DNA of 63,087 bases from Bacillota bacterium (lineage in GTDB: Bacteria; Bacillota; Clostridia; Acetivibrionales; Acetivibrionaceae). Within the stretch, counting starts at the first letter, position 1, and each line of letters begins with the position of its first letter. Where the stretch lies: positions 1-63,087 of the forward strand of contig JAEZUI010000149.1 of the NCBI GenBank assembly GCA_023421115.1, written 5' to 3'. The notes beneath the pieces are model-generated. The model had not been told where the DNA came from. It saw only the letters and a list, made by a program, of their open reading frames with translations, and made no database searches. Of the stretch, positions 50,724-59,848 are shown piece after piece. The translations under genes were made by a program, and so were the position numbers.

Positions 50724-51797
50724 ATGAGCATTGAAATTAGTAATATTACAAAGTCCTTTGATTCATTTAAGGCATTAAGTGATATCAATCTTAAGATAGA
50801 AACAGGGGAACTGGTTGCTTTATTGGGACCGTCAGGTTCTGGAAAGACAACTCTTTTAAGGATAATTGCCGGACTGGAATCGTCAGACGAGGGAAGTATT
50901 GTTTTTGATGGTGAAGACAATACCGAAAAAAGTACACAGGATAGAAAGGTTGGCTTTGTGTTTCAGCATTATGCCCTTTTTAAGCATATGACTGTTTATG
51001 AAAACATAGCTTTCGGTTTAAAAGTAAGACCTTCAAAGCTTAGGCCCAGCAAGGAAGTAATCAATAAAAAGGTACATGAGCTGTTGGAGTTGGTTAAAAT
51101 GGAGGAACTGGCAAAACGTTATCCTGCACAGCTTTCTGGCGGCCAGCGCCAGAGAATAGCGCTTGCAAGAGCATTGGCAGTGGAACCTAAGGTGTTATTG
51201 CTAGATGAGCCTTTTGGGGCGTTGGATGCAAAGGTTAGAAAAGACCTTCGTAGATGGCTGAGGAAGCTGCATGACGAATACCCGATAACAAGTGTTTTTG
51301 TCACGCATGATCAGGAAGAGGCGCTTGATGTAGCTGATAGAATTGTGATTCTGAATCACGGAAAAATAGAGCAAATTGGTACGCCAGAACAGGTATATGA
51401 CAATCCAGTTAATCCTTTTGTATATAATTTTCTGGGCAATGTAAACCTCTTTCACGGAAGAGTACATAACGGAAAGGTTGAACTTGGTTCGCTAAAGCTG
51501 GATGTACCAGAGCATGCGGAAACGAGGGATAGAAATGTAATAAGCTATATTCGTCCGCATGATATTGAAATAAGCTTGAAAGCCCAAGGAAATGAATTTA
51601 TTGCTGCAGAGATTGTTTTTATAAGAGCAGTTGGACCCATTGTAAACCTTGAATTAAAGAGGCTGGACGTCGAAGAATATATAGAGGCTGAAATCAGCAA
51701 AGAGATTTACAGGAAACTTGATTTGAAAGAGAAGCAAAAGATTTATGTGAGACCTAGGGATTTTAAGGTTTTTGTACCAGAAGATTATGTTATTTAA
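50724..51797 (+). CDS. cysA: Sulfate ABC transporter ATPase CysA
   Basis: GGGAGG precedes ATG 50724. The 357-residue ATPase has Walker A GPSGSGKTTLL, Q-loop FVFQHYALF, signature QLSGGQRQRIALARAL, Walker B VLLLDEPFGALD and switch VTHDQEEALDVAD. The C-terminal TOBE-like domain (YIRPHDIEISLKAQGNEF) is typical of CysA. It energises sulfate import and completes the operon. Confidence 0.93.
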   Translation: MSIEISNITKSFDSFKALSDINLKIETGELVALLGPSGSGKTTLLRIIAGLESSDEGSIVFDGEDNTEKSTQDRKVGFVFQHYALFKHMTVYENIAFGLKVRPSKLRPSKEVINKKVHELLELVKMEELAKRYPAQLSGGQRQRIALARALAVEPKVLLLDEPFGALDAKVRKDLRRWLRKLHDEYPITSVFVTHDQEEALDVADRIVILNHGKIEQIGTPEQVYDNPVNPFVYNFLGNVNLFHGRVHNGKVELGSLKLDVPEHAETRDRNVISYIRPHDIEISLKAQGNEFIAAEIVFIRAVGPIVNLELKRLDVEEYIEAEISKEIYRKLDLKEKQKIYVRPRDFKVFVPEDYVI

Positions 51798-51878
51798 AAA
51801 TAAGAACACTAATAAAGTTTTTATTTATAATGACATTATAGAATACAAGAATTTATCTTGTTTAAAGGGGGAATCGCA

Positions 51879-52559
51879 ATGAAAGTGTTTAGAAAGGTAG
51901 TTATGTTGAATGTGCTTATAGTATTTTGCACAATGGCTTTTGTAGGCTGTTTAAATAAAGAGGTGAATACGCCTAACAATTCATCAAGCAAAATGCAGAC
52001 CGGTGCATCGACTAATACTCCAACCGATAGCTCAGCTGATGCTTCTGAAAAAGTAATAAGGCAGGGTACTGTTGAAAAGAATGGAAATGTTGTTTTGAAA
52101 CAGCTAGCATTTGTATATGAGGATAACATAATTGCCCTTTCAGATATTGTAGATGATCAAAAAATCGAGAGTATGCTGGGAAAAGCTGATGAAATAAAAT
52201 CTCATACTTACTCGAAGGATGATGGCAAAAATATGGATCAGCTTGAAGGAATGACAGAAAAACAGTATAACTTCCCTGGGATTGTAATAAAAACCATTGA
52301 TGCTACTAAAGATAAGAGGTTTCTTATCTTTAGTATTAAAATTACAGACCCGAAATATCCTACAATAAGGAATATTAAAGTCGGAGATAGTTTTGAAAAT
52401 CTGAAGGAAGCTTATCCTGAAGGTAATTTGCTAGGAGGTGAATTGAGTAACGAGGGGGATGATTTTCGATATGAACCGGTTAATTATGTAGATGCAATGA
52501 ATTTTCATATAAAAGATAAAAAAATTGAAAGCATCCTAATATCTACGCTATTGGATTAA
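51879..52559 (+). CDS. Lipoprotein of unknown function
   Basis: GGGGGA precedes ATG 51879, giving a 226-residue product. MKVFRKVVMLNVLIVFCTMA is the signal peptide and FVGC the lipobox. A Thr/Ser/Asn-rich linker of ~45 residues is followed by one globular domain (DIVDDQKIESMLGKADEIKS, FPGIVIKTIDATKDKRFLIF, IRNIKVGDSFENLKEAYPEG). This design resembles surface lipoproteins with a KxGxSxxEVxxxLG-like (BLIP/SmpA-type) fold. The family is not named. It lies 82 bases after cysA and need not belong to the sulfate operon. Confidence 0.6.
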   Translation: MKVFRKVVMLNVLIVFCTMAFVGCLNKEVNTPNNSSSKMQTGASTNTPTDSSADASEKVIRQGTVEKNGNVVLKQLAFVYEDNIIALSDIVDDQKIESMLGKADEIKSHTYSKDDGKNMDQLEGMTEKQYNFPGIVIKTIDATKDKRFLIFSIKITDPKYPTIRNIKVGDSFENLKEAYPEGNLLGGELSNEGDDFRYEPVNYVDAMNFHIKDKKIESILISTLLD

Positions 52560-52762
52560 TGTGGAGAACTAAGGTTGTTGAAAAGTCAAGAAAAATAGGG
52601 GGTTCAGGGCAAACGATCTCCGCAGATGAACAAGAGCAAATCTTCCTGTATTTATCGGTATGGTCATGGACATAGAACAGTATCAGTGGCTTGATAGACA
52701 CCGTGGATAAGTATATAATAAACAGAGAATTCTAAATATTAATAAAAGAAGGAGGAATTGCA
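52560..52762. other. Gene-free spacer
   Basis: About 200 bases with short broken frames and no recognisable protein or RNA. The ribosome site AAGGAGG of the next gene is at the end. Confidence 0.3.
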
Positions 52763-53116
52763 ATGTCCAATCATCGAATCTATTCAATGAGCGTAGCAAG
52801 TGTATATCCCCTTTATATATCAAAGGCGGAGAAAAAGGGACGTACTAAATCAGAAGTTGATGAAATAATTCGTTGGCTGACTGGATATACTCAGGATGAA
52901 ATTGAGGAACAATTAAAAAAACAAAAAGACTTTGAGACATTCTTTAAAGATGCTCCCCTCCTAAACCCATCAAGAACTCTAATAAAGGGAGTTATTTGTG
53001 GTGTTAGGGTAGAAGATATAAAAGAGCCGACGATGCAGGAAATTCGATATTTGGATAAGCTGATTGATGAATTGGCAAAAGGCAAATCTATGGATAAAAT
53101 ACTTCGAAAAAAATAA
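52763..53116 (+). CDS. DUF2200-family protein
   Basis: AAGGAGG precedes ATG 52763. The 117-residue protein matches DUF2200: HRIYSMSVASVYPLYISKAEKKGRTKSEVDEIIRWLTGY, then PSRTLIKGVICGVRVEDIKEPTMQEIRYLDKLIDELAKG. It is small and cytoplasmic; no biochemical role is established for the family. Length is normal and it seems to be transcribed alone or with the flavodoxin gene 56 bases on. Confidence 0.85.
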   Translation: MSNHRIYSMSVASVYPLYISKAEKKGRTKSEVDEIIRWLTGYTQDEIEEQLKKQKDFETFFKDAPLLNPSRTLIKGVICGVRVEDIKEPTMQEIRYLDKLIDELAKGKSMDKILRKK

Positions 53117-53172
53117 TTATAAAGGATAAAAATTAATATAAAATATCAAGTGGTATTTTGGAGGAACTTTGT

Positions 53173-53646
53173 ATGAGTACAGCGTTGGTTGTATATTACT
53201 CTTATTCAAACACAACAAAGAATTTAGCAGAGGATATAGCTATTCTTACAGACGGAGATATTAGGGAACTTATCCCGGAAAAACCTTATTCATTTACTTA
53301 CAACGGTGCCACAAAGGAAGCAAGAAGTGAAATTGAAAGAGGATATTGCCCTAAGTTGGTGTCTGGAAATGAATCGATAGACAATTATGAATATATATTT
53401 GTAGGAACACCTAATTGGTTCAAATCATTTGCACCGCCGATATTGAGTTTCTTGCGGAGCGTTGATTTAAACAAAAAGATAATCATTCCTTTTTGCACTC
53501 ATGGTGGCGGTGGATTTGGGCAAATAGAAACCAATATTTCTAAGGAATGTCCTAACTCAAAGTTATTGCCGGGATTTGCTGCTACAAGTGATTTTGATGA
53601 TAAGCAAGTTCAAAGCTGGCTTGGCAGCATAGGGATTTTAGCGTAA
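53173..53646 (+). CDS. Flavodoxin
   Basis: GGAGG precedes ATG 53173. The 157-residue protein has the flavodoxin FMN phosphate loop YYSYSNTTKNLAEDIA, the isoalloxazine loops GTPNWFKSFAPP and CTHGGGGFGQ, and normal family length. It belongs to the short flavodoxins of the flavodoxin_4 type (EARSEIERGYCPKL). It carries low-potential electrons; the partner enzyme is not in the window. Confidence 0.88.
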   Translation: MSTALVVYYSYSNTTKNLAEDIAILTDGDIRELIPEKPYSFTYNGATKEARSEIERGYCPKLVSGNESIDNYEYIFVGTPNWFKSFAPPILSFLRSVDLNKKIIIPFCTHGGGGFGQIETNISKECPNSKLLPGFAATSDFDDKQVQSWLGSIGILA

Positions 53647-53690
53647 ACAAAACTAGCAGAGGGTTTTGAAGAAAAGCATGTATTCGAGTT

Positions 53691-54632
53691 CTATAAGTTT
53701 TTATAATGACTTTCTAAAATAGAAATTTTATCTTGCAGTAGCTTTTTAAGCTTTTGTGGTTTGATGGAAATAATATTGAAGGTATAGTTGAGAAAATAGT
53801 TTGAAATAAAATTCTCCTCCCCTTTATTATAGAAGCCCCGAATAATATACTGCTGTCCCTCAATGTGAAGCTGCATGGAGGGGTAATGCTCCTTATGGAA
53901 TAAATCAATTCCTTTGGATAGTATACTAACTTCAAAATCGGTAGCGCCCTTGCATCTAAAGGCATTAGCAGAGAGATTTGTTAATTCCTTTATTGGCTTT
54001 GGGGAATAAACAGTGCTCTCGTCGAGTGCAATAATTTTATCACAACGAAATACTTGAACTTGATTTGTTTCAAAATTAAATGAAGTTACATACCACTGAC
54101 CGTAGTTGGCAGAAATATTAAAGAATTGCACAAAGAATTGTGTTGCTGTTCCTTTCTTGTTGTAAGTAATTTTGCAAACAGTTTCTTCTACTGCCATCTT
54201 TAAAATGGTTTTTAGAAGAGGGCTACTGTTATGGTGTTTTGAAACTTCAAAACTTAATATTTGTTCCATTTTACGAAGTGCATTTATATGTTCATTAGAA
54301 ATACAAGTTTCAAATTTTTGTTTTAAGGTTGCTACACTTAAATGAAAGGGTGTTGATTCATAGGCTTTCAATGTAATCATTGCAAAATATAGCGCATACA
54401 TTTCATCAATTGTAAAAACAATAGGTGATAATAATCTGTTTTTTAAGATGCCATATCTTCCATTTCTGCCGGCTTCAGAAAATATGGGCATACCAATTTC
54501 TTCAAGACATTGTATATCCCTTAACGCAGTACTTTTCGAAATGTTATATCTTTCCATAATATCTTTTAGATTAAAGTAGTTTTTGTTATTTAAATATATC
54601 ATCATGTCGTTTATTCTTTCTGATTTTCCCAT
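53691..54632 (-). CDS. DeoR/WYL-domain (YafY-type) transcriptional regulator
   Basis: AAAGGAA precedes ATG 54632. Residues 1-60 are a winged helix (FNLKDIMERYNISKSTALRD, then CLEEIGMPIFSEAGRNGRYG). Residues ~135-230 are a WYL-type domain (QFFNISANYGQWYVTSFNFE, then VFRCDKIIALDE). Such regulators sense nucleotides or other ligands. The gene is divergent from a PNPOx-like gene, with a palindrome in between, and probably controls it. Confidence 0.85.
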   Translation of the reverse strand: MGKSERINDMMIYLNNKNYFNLKDIMERYNISKSTALRDIQCLEEIGMPIFSEAGRNGRYGILKNRLLSPIVFTIDEMYALYFAMITLKAYESTPFHLSVATLKQKFETCISNEHINALRKMEQILSFEVSKHHNSSPLLKTILKMAVEETVCKITYNKKGTATQFFVQFFNISANYGQWYVTSFNFETNQVQVFRCDKIIALDESTVYSPKPIKELTNLSANAFRCKGATDFEVSILSKGIDLFHKEHYPSMQLHIEGQQYIIRGFYNKGEENFISNYFLNYTFNIISIKPQKLKKLLQDKISILESHYKNL

Positions 54633-54656
54633 AACTTATTTCCTTTCACAATAATT

Positions 54657-54683
54657 AAAAGGTATCAATTAATGACACCTTTT
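54657..54683. promoter_or_regulatory. Operator palindrome between WYL and PNPOx-like genes
   Basis: AAAAGGTATC (54657-54666) and GACACCTTTT (54674-54683) are inverted arms with one mismatch, 7 bases apart, in the divergent promoter region. TATACT/TATAAA elements follow. The site is placed to control both genes. Confidence 0.65.
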
Positions 54684-54728
54684 AGCAGTATACTATAAAT
54701 AACAAATAATATCAAAGGAGATATAAGT

Positions 54729-55199
54729 ATGAATACTAAGAGTGAATTTGAAAGAATTATGGCTACCCAAACGGAAATTGCCTTATCCACTAGTGTCAAT
54801 GATATATGTAATGTTAGGATTGTTAATTTCATTTACGATGATACTTCTCAAACTTTGTTTTTTGCTACCTTTGGAGATAATGATAAGGTTAAAGAATTTG
54901 AGAAAAATAGTAATGTAGCTTTTACAACCATTCCTCATAAAGGGAATGAACACGTTAAAGCAAAAGCACAGGTTAATAAAAGTAATCTTAATATTTTTGA
55001 TGTAAAAGACAACTTTATATCAAAAATTCCAGGCTATGAAGATACAATTAATCAAGTGGGGCAATTTCTTGTACTTTTTGAAGTCAAATTCAAAACTGCT
55101 ATAGTAACATTGGACTTTGAAAATATTGATATATTATCTCTAGATTATTCAGCTAACCTTCCAATGGCAGGAACACCTTTAAGCTTTCCTACTCCATGA
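54729..55199 (+). CDS. PNPOx-like split-barrel protein
   Basis: AAAGGAG precedes ATG 54729. The 156-residue protein has the PNPOx-family core: NVRIVNFIYDDTSQTLFFATFGDNDKVKEFEKNSNVAFTTIP, then HVKAKAQVNKS. It likely binds flavin or another cofactor and acts as a small oxidoreductase. It is the divergent partner of the WYL regulator, a pairing that is common in clostridia. Confidence 0.8.
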   Translation: MNTKSEFERIMATQTEIALSTSVNDICNVRIVNFIYDDTSQTLFFATFGDNDKVKEFEKNSNVAFTTIPHKGNEHVKAKAQVNKSNLNIFDVKDNFISKIPGYEDTINQVGQFLVLFEVKFKTAIVTLDFENIDILSLDYSANLPMAGTPLSFPTP

Positions 55200-55273
55200 G
55201 GAGATTTTGACTTAATTTCTTCGGTAAGGTCATTTCAAGCCTCATAACCATTACGATTACCATTTCCCCAAGC

Positions 55274-55572
55274 TCTACAGATACAAGACCGTCAGACAAA
55301 TTGGCAGAGTTCATTGAATGTTCGGATCTCTTTATTTGTGAAGGTATGTATGGAGATGAGAAGGACACTGTTAAAGCTGAACAGAAAAAACATATGATGT
55401 TCTCGGAAGCAGGTCTGCTTGCAAAACAAGGAAATGTAGGGGAACTGTGGCTTACTCATTATAGTCCGTCCCTTACCGAGCCGGAGGAATATATTGAATC
55501 TGTAAGGACAATTTTTGCAAATACAATTGCAGGAAGAGATTTACTCAAAAAAACGATAAAGTATGATTTTTG
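55274..55572 (+). pseudogene. Ribonuclease Z C-terminal fragment
   Basis: An open frame without a start encodes SSTDTRPSDKLAEFIECSDL, then EGMYGDEKDTVKAEQKKHMM, GELWLTHYSPSL and VRTIFANTIAGRDLL. TDTRP, CEGMYG and LWLTHYSP are the C-terminal motifs of RNase Z (tRNA 3' processing). The N-terminal half with HxHxDH is missing. The frame runs on into the decayed C39 copy, so a junction lies near 55570-55610. Confidence 0.8.
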
Positions 55573-55610
55573 TCATTTTTGTTCCTCCTGGGTTTTGTAT
55601 TACTTGTTTT

Positions 55611-55990
55611 TTAACACCCTGTAATAGTATACTTTTCCATGGGTATTAAGAGGTACAAGTTCCTTGTTTTTATTTAAAGGATCTAGAAAAATCATCCTCA
55701 TTAGCCCCAATTACTAGCACCCAGTGTTGATATCCAGCCCCATGATATTTGACCATCACAATTGGCAAATACCCATTTTTCAAATCTTTCATAATTGTAC
55801 CAGAGTTAAAGATACGTTTGTAATCATAATAAATATTAGGTATAGTTTCGTTGATTTTATATCAAATAATTTCCCCTGAACTTGTAAAACCTACATTTTT
55901 AGCAGGGATTACCTCTGCGGATTTATATGTATACCATATTTCTTTATATACATTATACTTCCAACATAAGCACCAGCAACTATACCTTAA
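55611..55990 (-). pseudogene. Decayed second copy of the C39 peptidase gene
   Basis: This DNA matches 38830-39400 closely in the same orientation (shared runs include CACCCAGTGTTGATATCCAG and AAATCTTTCATAATTGTACC). About 185 bases of the central coding region, including the catalytic-Cys part, are deleted, and small indels break the frame. It is a clear duplicate of the gene at 38825-39445 in an advanced state of decay. Confidence 0.85.
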
Positions 55991-56101
55991 ATAGAAATAC
56001 AGAAAAAGTTGAACCACTACCAAAAGCAGAAATTATCTATGCAAAGCCATAGCAACATGCCATTTTTGCCATATATATTTGACGCATATAGATTGAATGG
56101 T

Positions 56102-56146
56102 AAAAAAGCTTTAGAAGATGTCCATTGACATTTTCTAAAGCTTTTA
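56102..56146 (-). terminator. Strong terminator of the cupin gene
   Basis: AAAAGCTTTAGAAGATGTC (56104-56122) and GACATTTTCTAAAGCTTTT (56127-56145) form a 19-bp stem with one mismatch. On the minus strand it ends in TTTTTTA, 15 bases past the cupin stop. Confidence 0.85.
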
Positions 56147-56160
56147 TATATTTTGTAATA

Positions 56161-56763
56161 TTAGTGATCATGCTCTTTTTCAGCAGCTTCAGCCTCTGCT
56201 TTGGTTTTATGAACCGTACCATACGGATGTTGAGGCGGTGCATAGATAGAGTACAATTTTAGCGGTCTGTTGCCTGTATTAATTAGATTGTGCCATTTAC
56301 CAGCAGGTATGATGAAGGCAAAATCATCACGGACATTCGCTTGGAAGTTCAAGTTGTCTTTACTATCACCCATTTTTACAAGGCCTTGCCCTTCCTCGAT
56401 GCGTATGAATTGATCAAGGTCTGGGTGTATTTCCAAACCTATCTCTTCTCCAACATTGATACTCATCAAGGTAAGCTGTAAATGCTTTCCTGTCCATAGC
56501 GCAAGACGGAAGTTATTGTTCTGCTTGGTAGCTTCCTCAATATCAACTACAAACGGATTAGGGCCATAATCTCTTAATATAATTGGGGTACTGGCCTTAT
56601 CTTGATTCATATAGGGAAGATATTGATTAGGGAACTGGCTCCATAAATCCGGGTTATACATTGGGTTATTTGCAAAGTAAGGACACTGGTACATATTATA
56701 TGCGTTACGCATTGGAGTGTTAGCATTATAGGGGTATTGGTACATATTAGGAGTATTATGCAT
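56161..56763 (-). CDS. Cupin-domain protein with Tyr/Asn-rich N-terminus
   Basis: AAAGGA fits the ATG ending at 56763. The 200-residue protein starts with a ~60-residue low-complexity region of Asn, Tyr, Pro and Met repeats (NMYQYPYNANTPMRNAYNMY). A single cupin domain follows: LTLMSINVGEEIGLEIHPDLDQFIRIEEGQGLV, then FIIPAGKWHNLINTGNRPLK, with E/H metal ligands. Proteins of this kind occur on spores or as small sugar-binding enzymes. The N-terminal repeat resembles spore-coat proteins, so spore association is an inference. Confidence 0.75.
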   Translation of the reverse strand: MHNTPNMYQYPYNANTPMRNAYNMYQCPYFANNPMYNPDLWSQFPNQYLPYMNQDKASTPIILRDYGPNPFVVDIEEATKQNNNFRLALWTGKHLQLTLMSINVGEEIGLEIHPDLDQFIRIEEGQGLVKMGDSKDNLNFQANVRDDFAFIIPAGKWHNLINTGNRPLKLYSIYAPPQHPYGTVHKTKAEAEAAEKEHDH

Positions 56764-56852
56764 AGTGCTCATTCCTTTCATAAGCTTATAGTATTATCAT
56801 ATGCATTATGTAAAGGAGATGTGATTTGTTTTGTTATGAAGTGATTTTTGTC

Positions 56853-56890
56853 ATAAAGAAAAACAGCTGCTATTAGCTGTTTTTCTTTAT
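56853..56890. terminator. Perfect 16-bp hairpin, bidirectional terminator
   Basis: ATAAAGAAAAACAGCT (56853-56868) pairs perfectly with AGCTGTTTTTCTTTAT (56875-56890) around a 6-base loop. It lies just past the stop of the DUF2680 gene on the minus strand. Confidence 0.85.
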
Positions 56891-56899
56891 GTTCTGGGG

Positions 56900-57379
56900 T
56901 TATAGTCCTTGTTTCCTACCGAAGCCCATTCCTTTGCCATTCTTGCCGCGACCCATACCCATGCCGCCATCCTGTCTGCCAACACCACAACCGGCTCCAT
57001 TTCCAAAGCATTCGCCATATTTCTTTCCTGTGCCAACAGAACCAGATCCATCACAGGAAGCCATGTTTTCCTTAATTGCGTTATAAATTTCATCAGCCTT
57101 TTCTCTGGTCAGTTTTCCTTCGGTGACTCTTTGGTCAAGGATTGCCTTTTTTTGCTCCAACATTTTTGCTTTGAACTCATCTAGTTTGTCGCTTTCCGCA
57201 GCGATAGTGCCATAGGTTTTGCCCGAGGCTCTTTCTGTGTTAAGACTCTCAACAGATTTTCCCGTTAGTTGAGATACGATATCTGCCGGTGTTTTAATTT
57301 CAGCAGCAAAAACTGCTCCTGCGGTTGTAAGTGCTACTACTATTGCAGCTACTGCTGCATAACGCTTAATGTTTCTCAT
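56900..57379 (-). CDS. DUF2680-family secreted protein
   Basis: GGAGAG precedes the ATG at 57379. MRNIKRYAAVAAIVVALTTA is a signal peptide ending near AVFA-AE. The mature 135 residues contain the DUF2680 core: a long helical segment (DKLDEFKAKMLEQKKAILDQ, RVTEGKLTREKADEIYNAIK), then a Gly/Cys/Met-rich tail (GKKYGECFGNGAGCGVG, MGMGRGKNGKGMGFG). Such proteins are exported and often sit beside a two-component system, as here. A periplasm-like stress or metal-sensing role, similar to CpxP/Spy-type proteins, is possible but unproven. Confidence 0.8.
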   Translation of the reverse strand: MRNIKRYAAVAAIVVALTTAGAVFAAEIKTPADIVSQLTGKSVESLNTERASGKTYGTIAAESDKLDEFKAKMLEQKKAILDQRVTEGKLTREKADEIYNAIKENMASCDGSGSVGTGKKYGECFGNGAGCGVGRQDGGMGMGRGKNGKGMGFGRKQGL

Positions 57380-57466
57380 TAAAATCACTCTCCTTTGATT
57401 TGATAATTTCATTATAAAGTTCAAATGTGATGAAAATATGATAGAAGATTGAAAACTTTTTAATAA

Positions 57467-58861
57467 TCAAGAGATAGGAAGCTCAAACCAGAAAGTTGTT
57501 CCTTTACCCTCGGTACTTTCCACCCCATATTTGCATTTATGAACTTCCAGGATGTTTTTCACAATGGAAAGTCCAAGGCCTGTTCCCAGACGTTTGCTTT
57601 TGCCTGATTTATCTGCTTTAAAATATCTTTCCCAGATATGCTTCATATCCTCTTGTGAAATACCTTCGCCGGTATCCGAAACCTCTATCTTTGCTTTTTT
57701 ATCATTTGTTTCTATAGTTATTGCTACGGATGCCCCCGTTTGGCTGTGGTTTAAGGCGTTGTTCAGAAGGTTGTGCAGCACTTGTTGTATCCTTTCTTCA
57801 TCGCCTTTAGCAATTACGGGGCCGTTACTTTTTACCAGTAATCTTATACCTGTTTGGCTGCTTATGAGTTCATAACGTTCGGCTATGTTTGCTATAGTAT
57901 TATTCAAGTCAAAATCGGCTAAATTTAGAGCTCTCATGGCCGACTGCATTTGTGAGAGGTCAAGGATGTCATCTACAATTGCTCCAAGCCTTTGGGCTTC
58001 TTCAATAATTATTTCCAGCTGCTTTGCCCTTTTTTCCTCATTGCCACCGGTCACATCCCGGATGGTTTCAGCATAACCTCTTATAAGGCTTAATGGAGTA
58101 CGGAGCTCATGGGACACATTGGCCACAAAATCCCTTCTGAGCTGTTCTATTTTTGAAAGCTCCTCACCAAGGTGATTTATTGCCAGAGAAAGCCTTCCGA
58201 TTTCATCTCTGGATTTTGTTTTAAGCCGAATACCTAGGTTTCCGGAGGCCATCTCGCCTGTGACTTTGGTAATACTGAGTATGGGCTTAATAAAGGTTCT
58301 TGCCAGAATAAAGGATAGAAGCAGCGCAACAAAAAACAGAATAATGCTAATATATAGTAGTTGTTTTTTTAATATTGAGGCGGTATCTTTTACAGGCGCA
58401 AGAGGCATGTTGATAAGTAAAGCACCAGTGATACTTTCCCCGGTTTTAACCGGAAGGCCGATTAGCACATATGTGCTATTAAATCTTGGATGCGTAAGAG
58501 GAACAGAAATTGTTATTCCTGAAATTACTTCATTAAAGAGATTGGTCCTCAAGTAGTTTTGGAGCATCATAGGCATTTGCCTTGCTGCTCCGTTGCTGTA
58601 CATAATATTCCCTTGTGTATCTACTAGGTCTATACTGCAGTTGTAATCATAAATGAAGCTGTCAAGTCTGCTCTCCAGTTCATCCCTGCTAATACTGTCC
58701 AATTCCTGTAATATTGCAATTCCTCTGTTTTTCACTTCTCCAACCCTTTGATTGGTATAGAAGCTTTCCAAAAAGACAATCTGAAAAAGCCATAGAAGTA
58801 TGAGAACAACAATGACCAGCAGCATTATTCCCAACCATAGCTTAACGGCTATACTTTTCAT
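57467..58861 (-). CDS. Sensor histidine kinase
   Basis: A 464-residue membrane kinase with two transmembrane helices (residues ~8-30 and ~167-187) flanking an external sensor region (~31-165). A HAMP domain follows (FIKPILSITKVTGEMASGNL), then HisKA with His251 (NVSHELRTPLSLIRGYAET) and HATPase motifs HNLLNNALNHS, DTGEGIS and GTGLGLSIV. It phosphorylates the response regulator whose gene overlaps it by four bases upstream. The DUF2680 gene downstream is a plausible target. The stimulus is unknown. Confidence 0.92.
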   Translation of the reverse strand: MKSIAVKLWLGIMLLVIVVLILLWLFQIVFLESFYTNQRVGEVKNRGIAILQELDSISRDELESRLDSFIYDYNCSIDLVDTQGNIMYSNGAARQMPMMLQNYLRTNLFNEVISGITISVPLTHPRFNSTYVLIGLPVKTGESITGALLINMPLAPVKDTASILKKQLLYISIILFFVALLLSFILARTFIKPILSITKVTGEMASGNLGIRLKTKSRDEIGRLSLAINHLGEELSKIEQLRRDFVANVSHELRTPLSLIRGYAETIRDVTGGNEEKRAKQLEIIIEEAQRLGAIVDDILDLSQMQSAMRALNLADFDLNNTIANIAERYELISSQTGIRLLVKSNGPVIAKGDEERIQQVLHNLLNNALNHSQTGASVAITIETNDKKAKIEVSDTGEGISQEDMKHIWERYFKADKSGKSKRLGTGLGLSIVKNILEVHKCKYGVESTEGKGTTFWFELPIS

Positions 58862-59553
58862 TTTATACCTCCTGCTTCAAACTTGTATCCAGTACCCCAC
58901 ACAGTAATGATAAATTTGCGGTAATGTTCAAGACTCTCCCGGAGCATTTTGATATGAGTGTCCACCGTTCTATGGTCGCCATAAAAATCATATCCCCATA
59001 CTTCATTTAAAAGCTGGTCACGGGAAAACACCATATTGGGATTTTGTGTAAAAAATCTCAGCAGTTCATATTCCTTAGGTGTAAGGCTCAGGAGTTTGCC
59101 ATCTACAGTTACATTTCTGGAATTATAATCTACGCTCAATCCTTCAAACTGGACATTGCTTTTTTGACTGCTTGAAGTATCAGGATTGGAACTCCGGCGT
59201 ATAATGGCTTTTATTCTTGCCAGCAGTTCTTTAGGACTAAAAGGTTTGACCAAGTAATCGTCTACACCCAGCTCAAAGCCAAATAGCTTATCATATTCTT
59301 CTCCTCTTGCAGACAGCATGATGATCGGAACCTGTGAAGATTTTCTGATTTCCTTGCAGACTGTCCAACCATCCAGTTTTGGCATCATAACATCCAATAT
59401 CACAATAAAGTATTTATACTTTTTGAATAAATCCAGTGCCTCTGTCCCGTCGGCTGCTTCGTCAATTATATATCCTTGGGGAGAGAGATACTCCTGGAGC
59501 ATTTCGCGTATTCTATCTTCATCATCCACGATGAGGATTCTTTCACCGTTCAT
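58858..59553 (-). CDS. OmpR-family response regulator
   Basis: GGTGAT fits ATG at 59553, giving 231 residues. The receiver domain has the acidic pair DDE (residues 10-12), phospho-acceptor D54 in VILDVMMPKLDG, Thr/Ser at IIMLSARG and Lys in YLVKPFSP. The C-terminal OmpR/PhoB winged helix carries LTPKEYELLRFF and DHRTVDTHIKMLRESL. It overlaps the kinase gene (ATGA), so the two form a co-translated two-component system. Confidence 0.92.
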   Translation of the reverse strand: MNGERILIVDDEDRIREMLQEYLSPQGYIIDEAADGTEALDLFKKYKYFIVILDVMMPKLDGWTVCKEIRKSSQVPIIMLSARGEEYDKLFGFELGVDDYLVKPFSPKELLARIKAIIRRSSNPDTSSSQKSNVQFEGLSVDYNSRNVTVDGKLLSLTPKEYELLRFFTQNPNMVFSRDQLLNEVWGYDFYGDHRTVDTHIKMLRESLEHYRKFIITVWGTGYKFEAGGIK

Positions 59554-59848
59554 AAAATCACCATCCAAATCTTCTGATACTATAATTTTAACATAAAAGC
59601 ATTAATACAAACTCTTTATGATGAAATTTCATGCTTTTATCACAAATTTTGCTTTCTCTATCGAAGATAAAATGCTATAGGGTAAAGAAATAATCTCCAG
59701 GATTCTGAATCAACTAAATTGTTATCTCAGAGTATATTTGATAATATTAAAAAAAGAAAATATGCAAAGGTGAAATTGTATGTTATCTTTGTATTAAAAT
59801 GATATTCTTTATCGTATTGGAATTCAGAGGATTTTAATAAACTATTTA

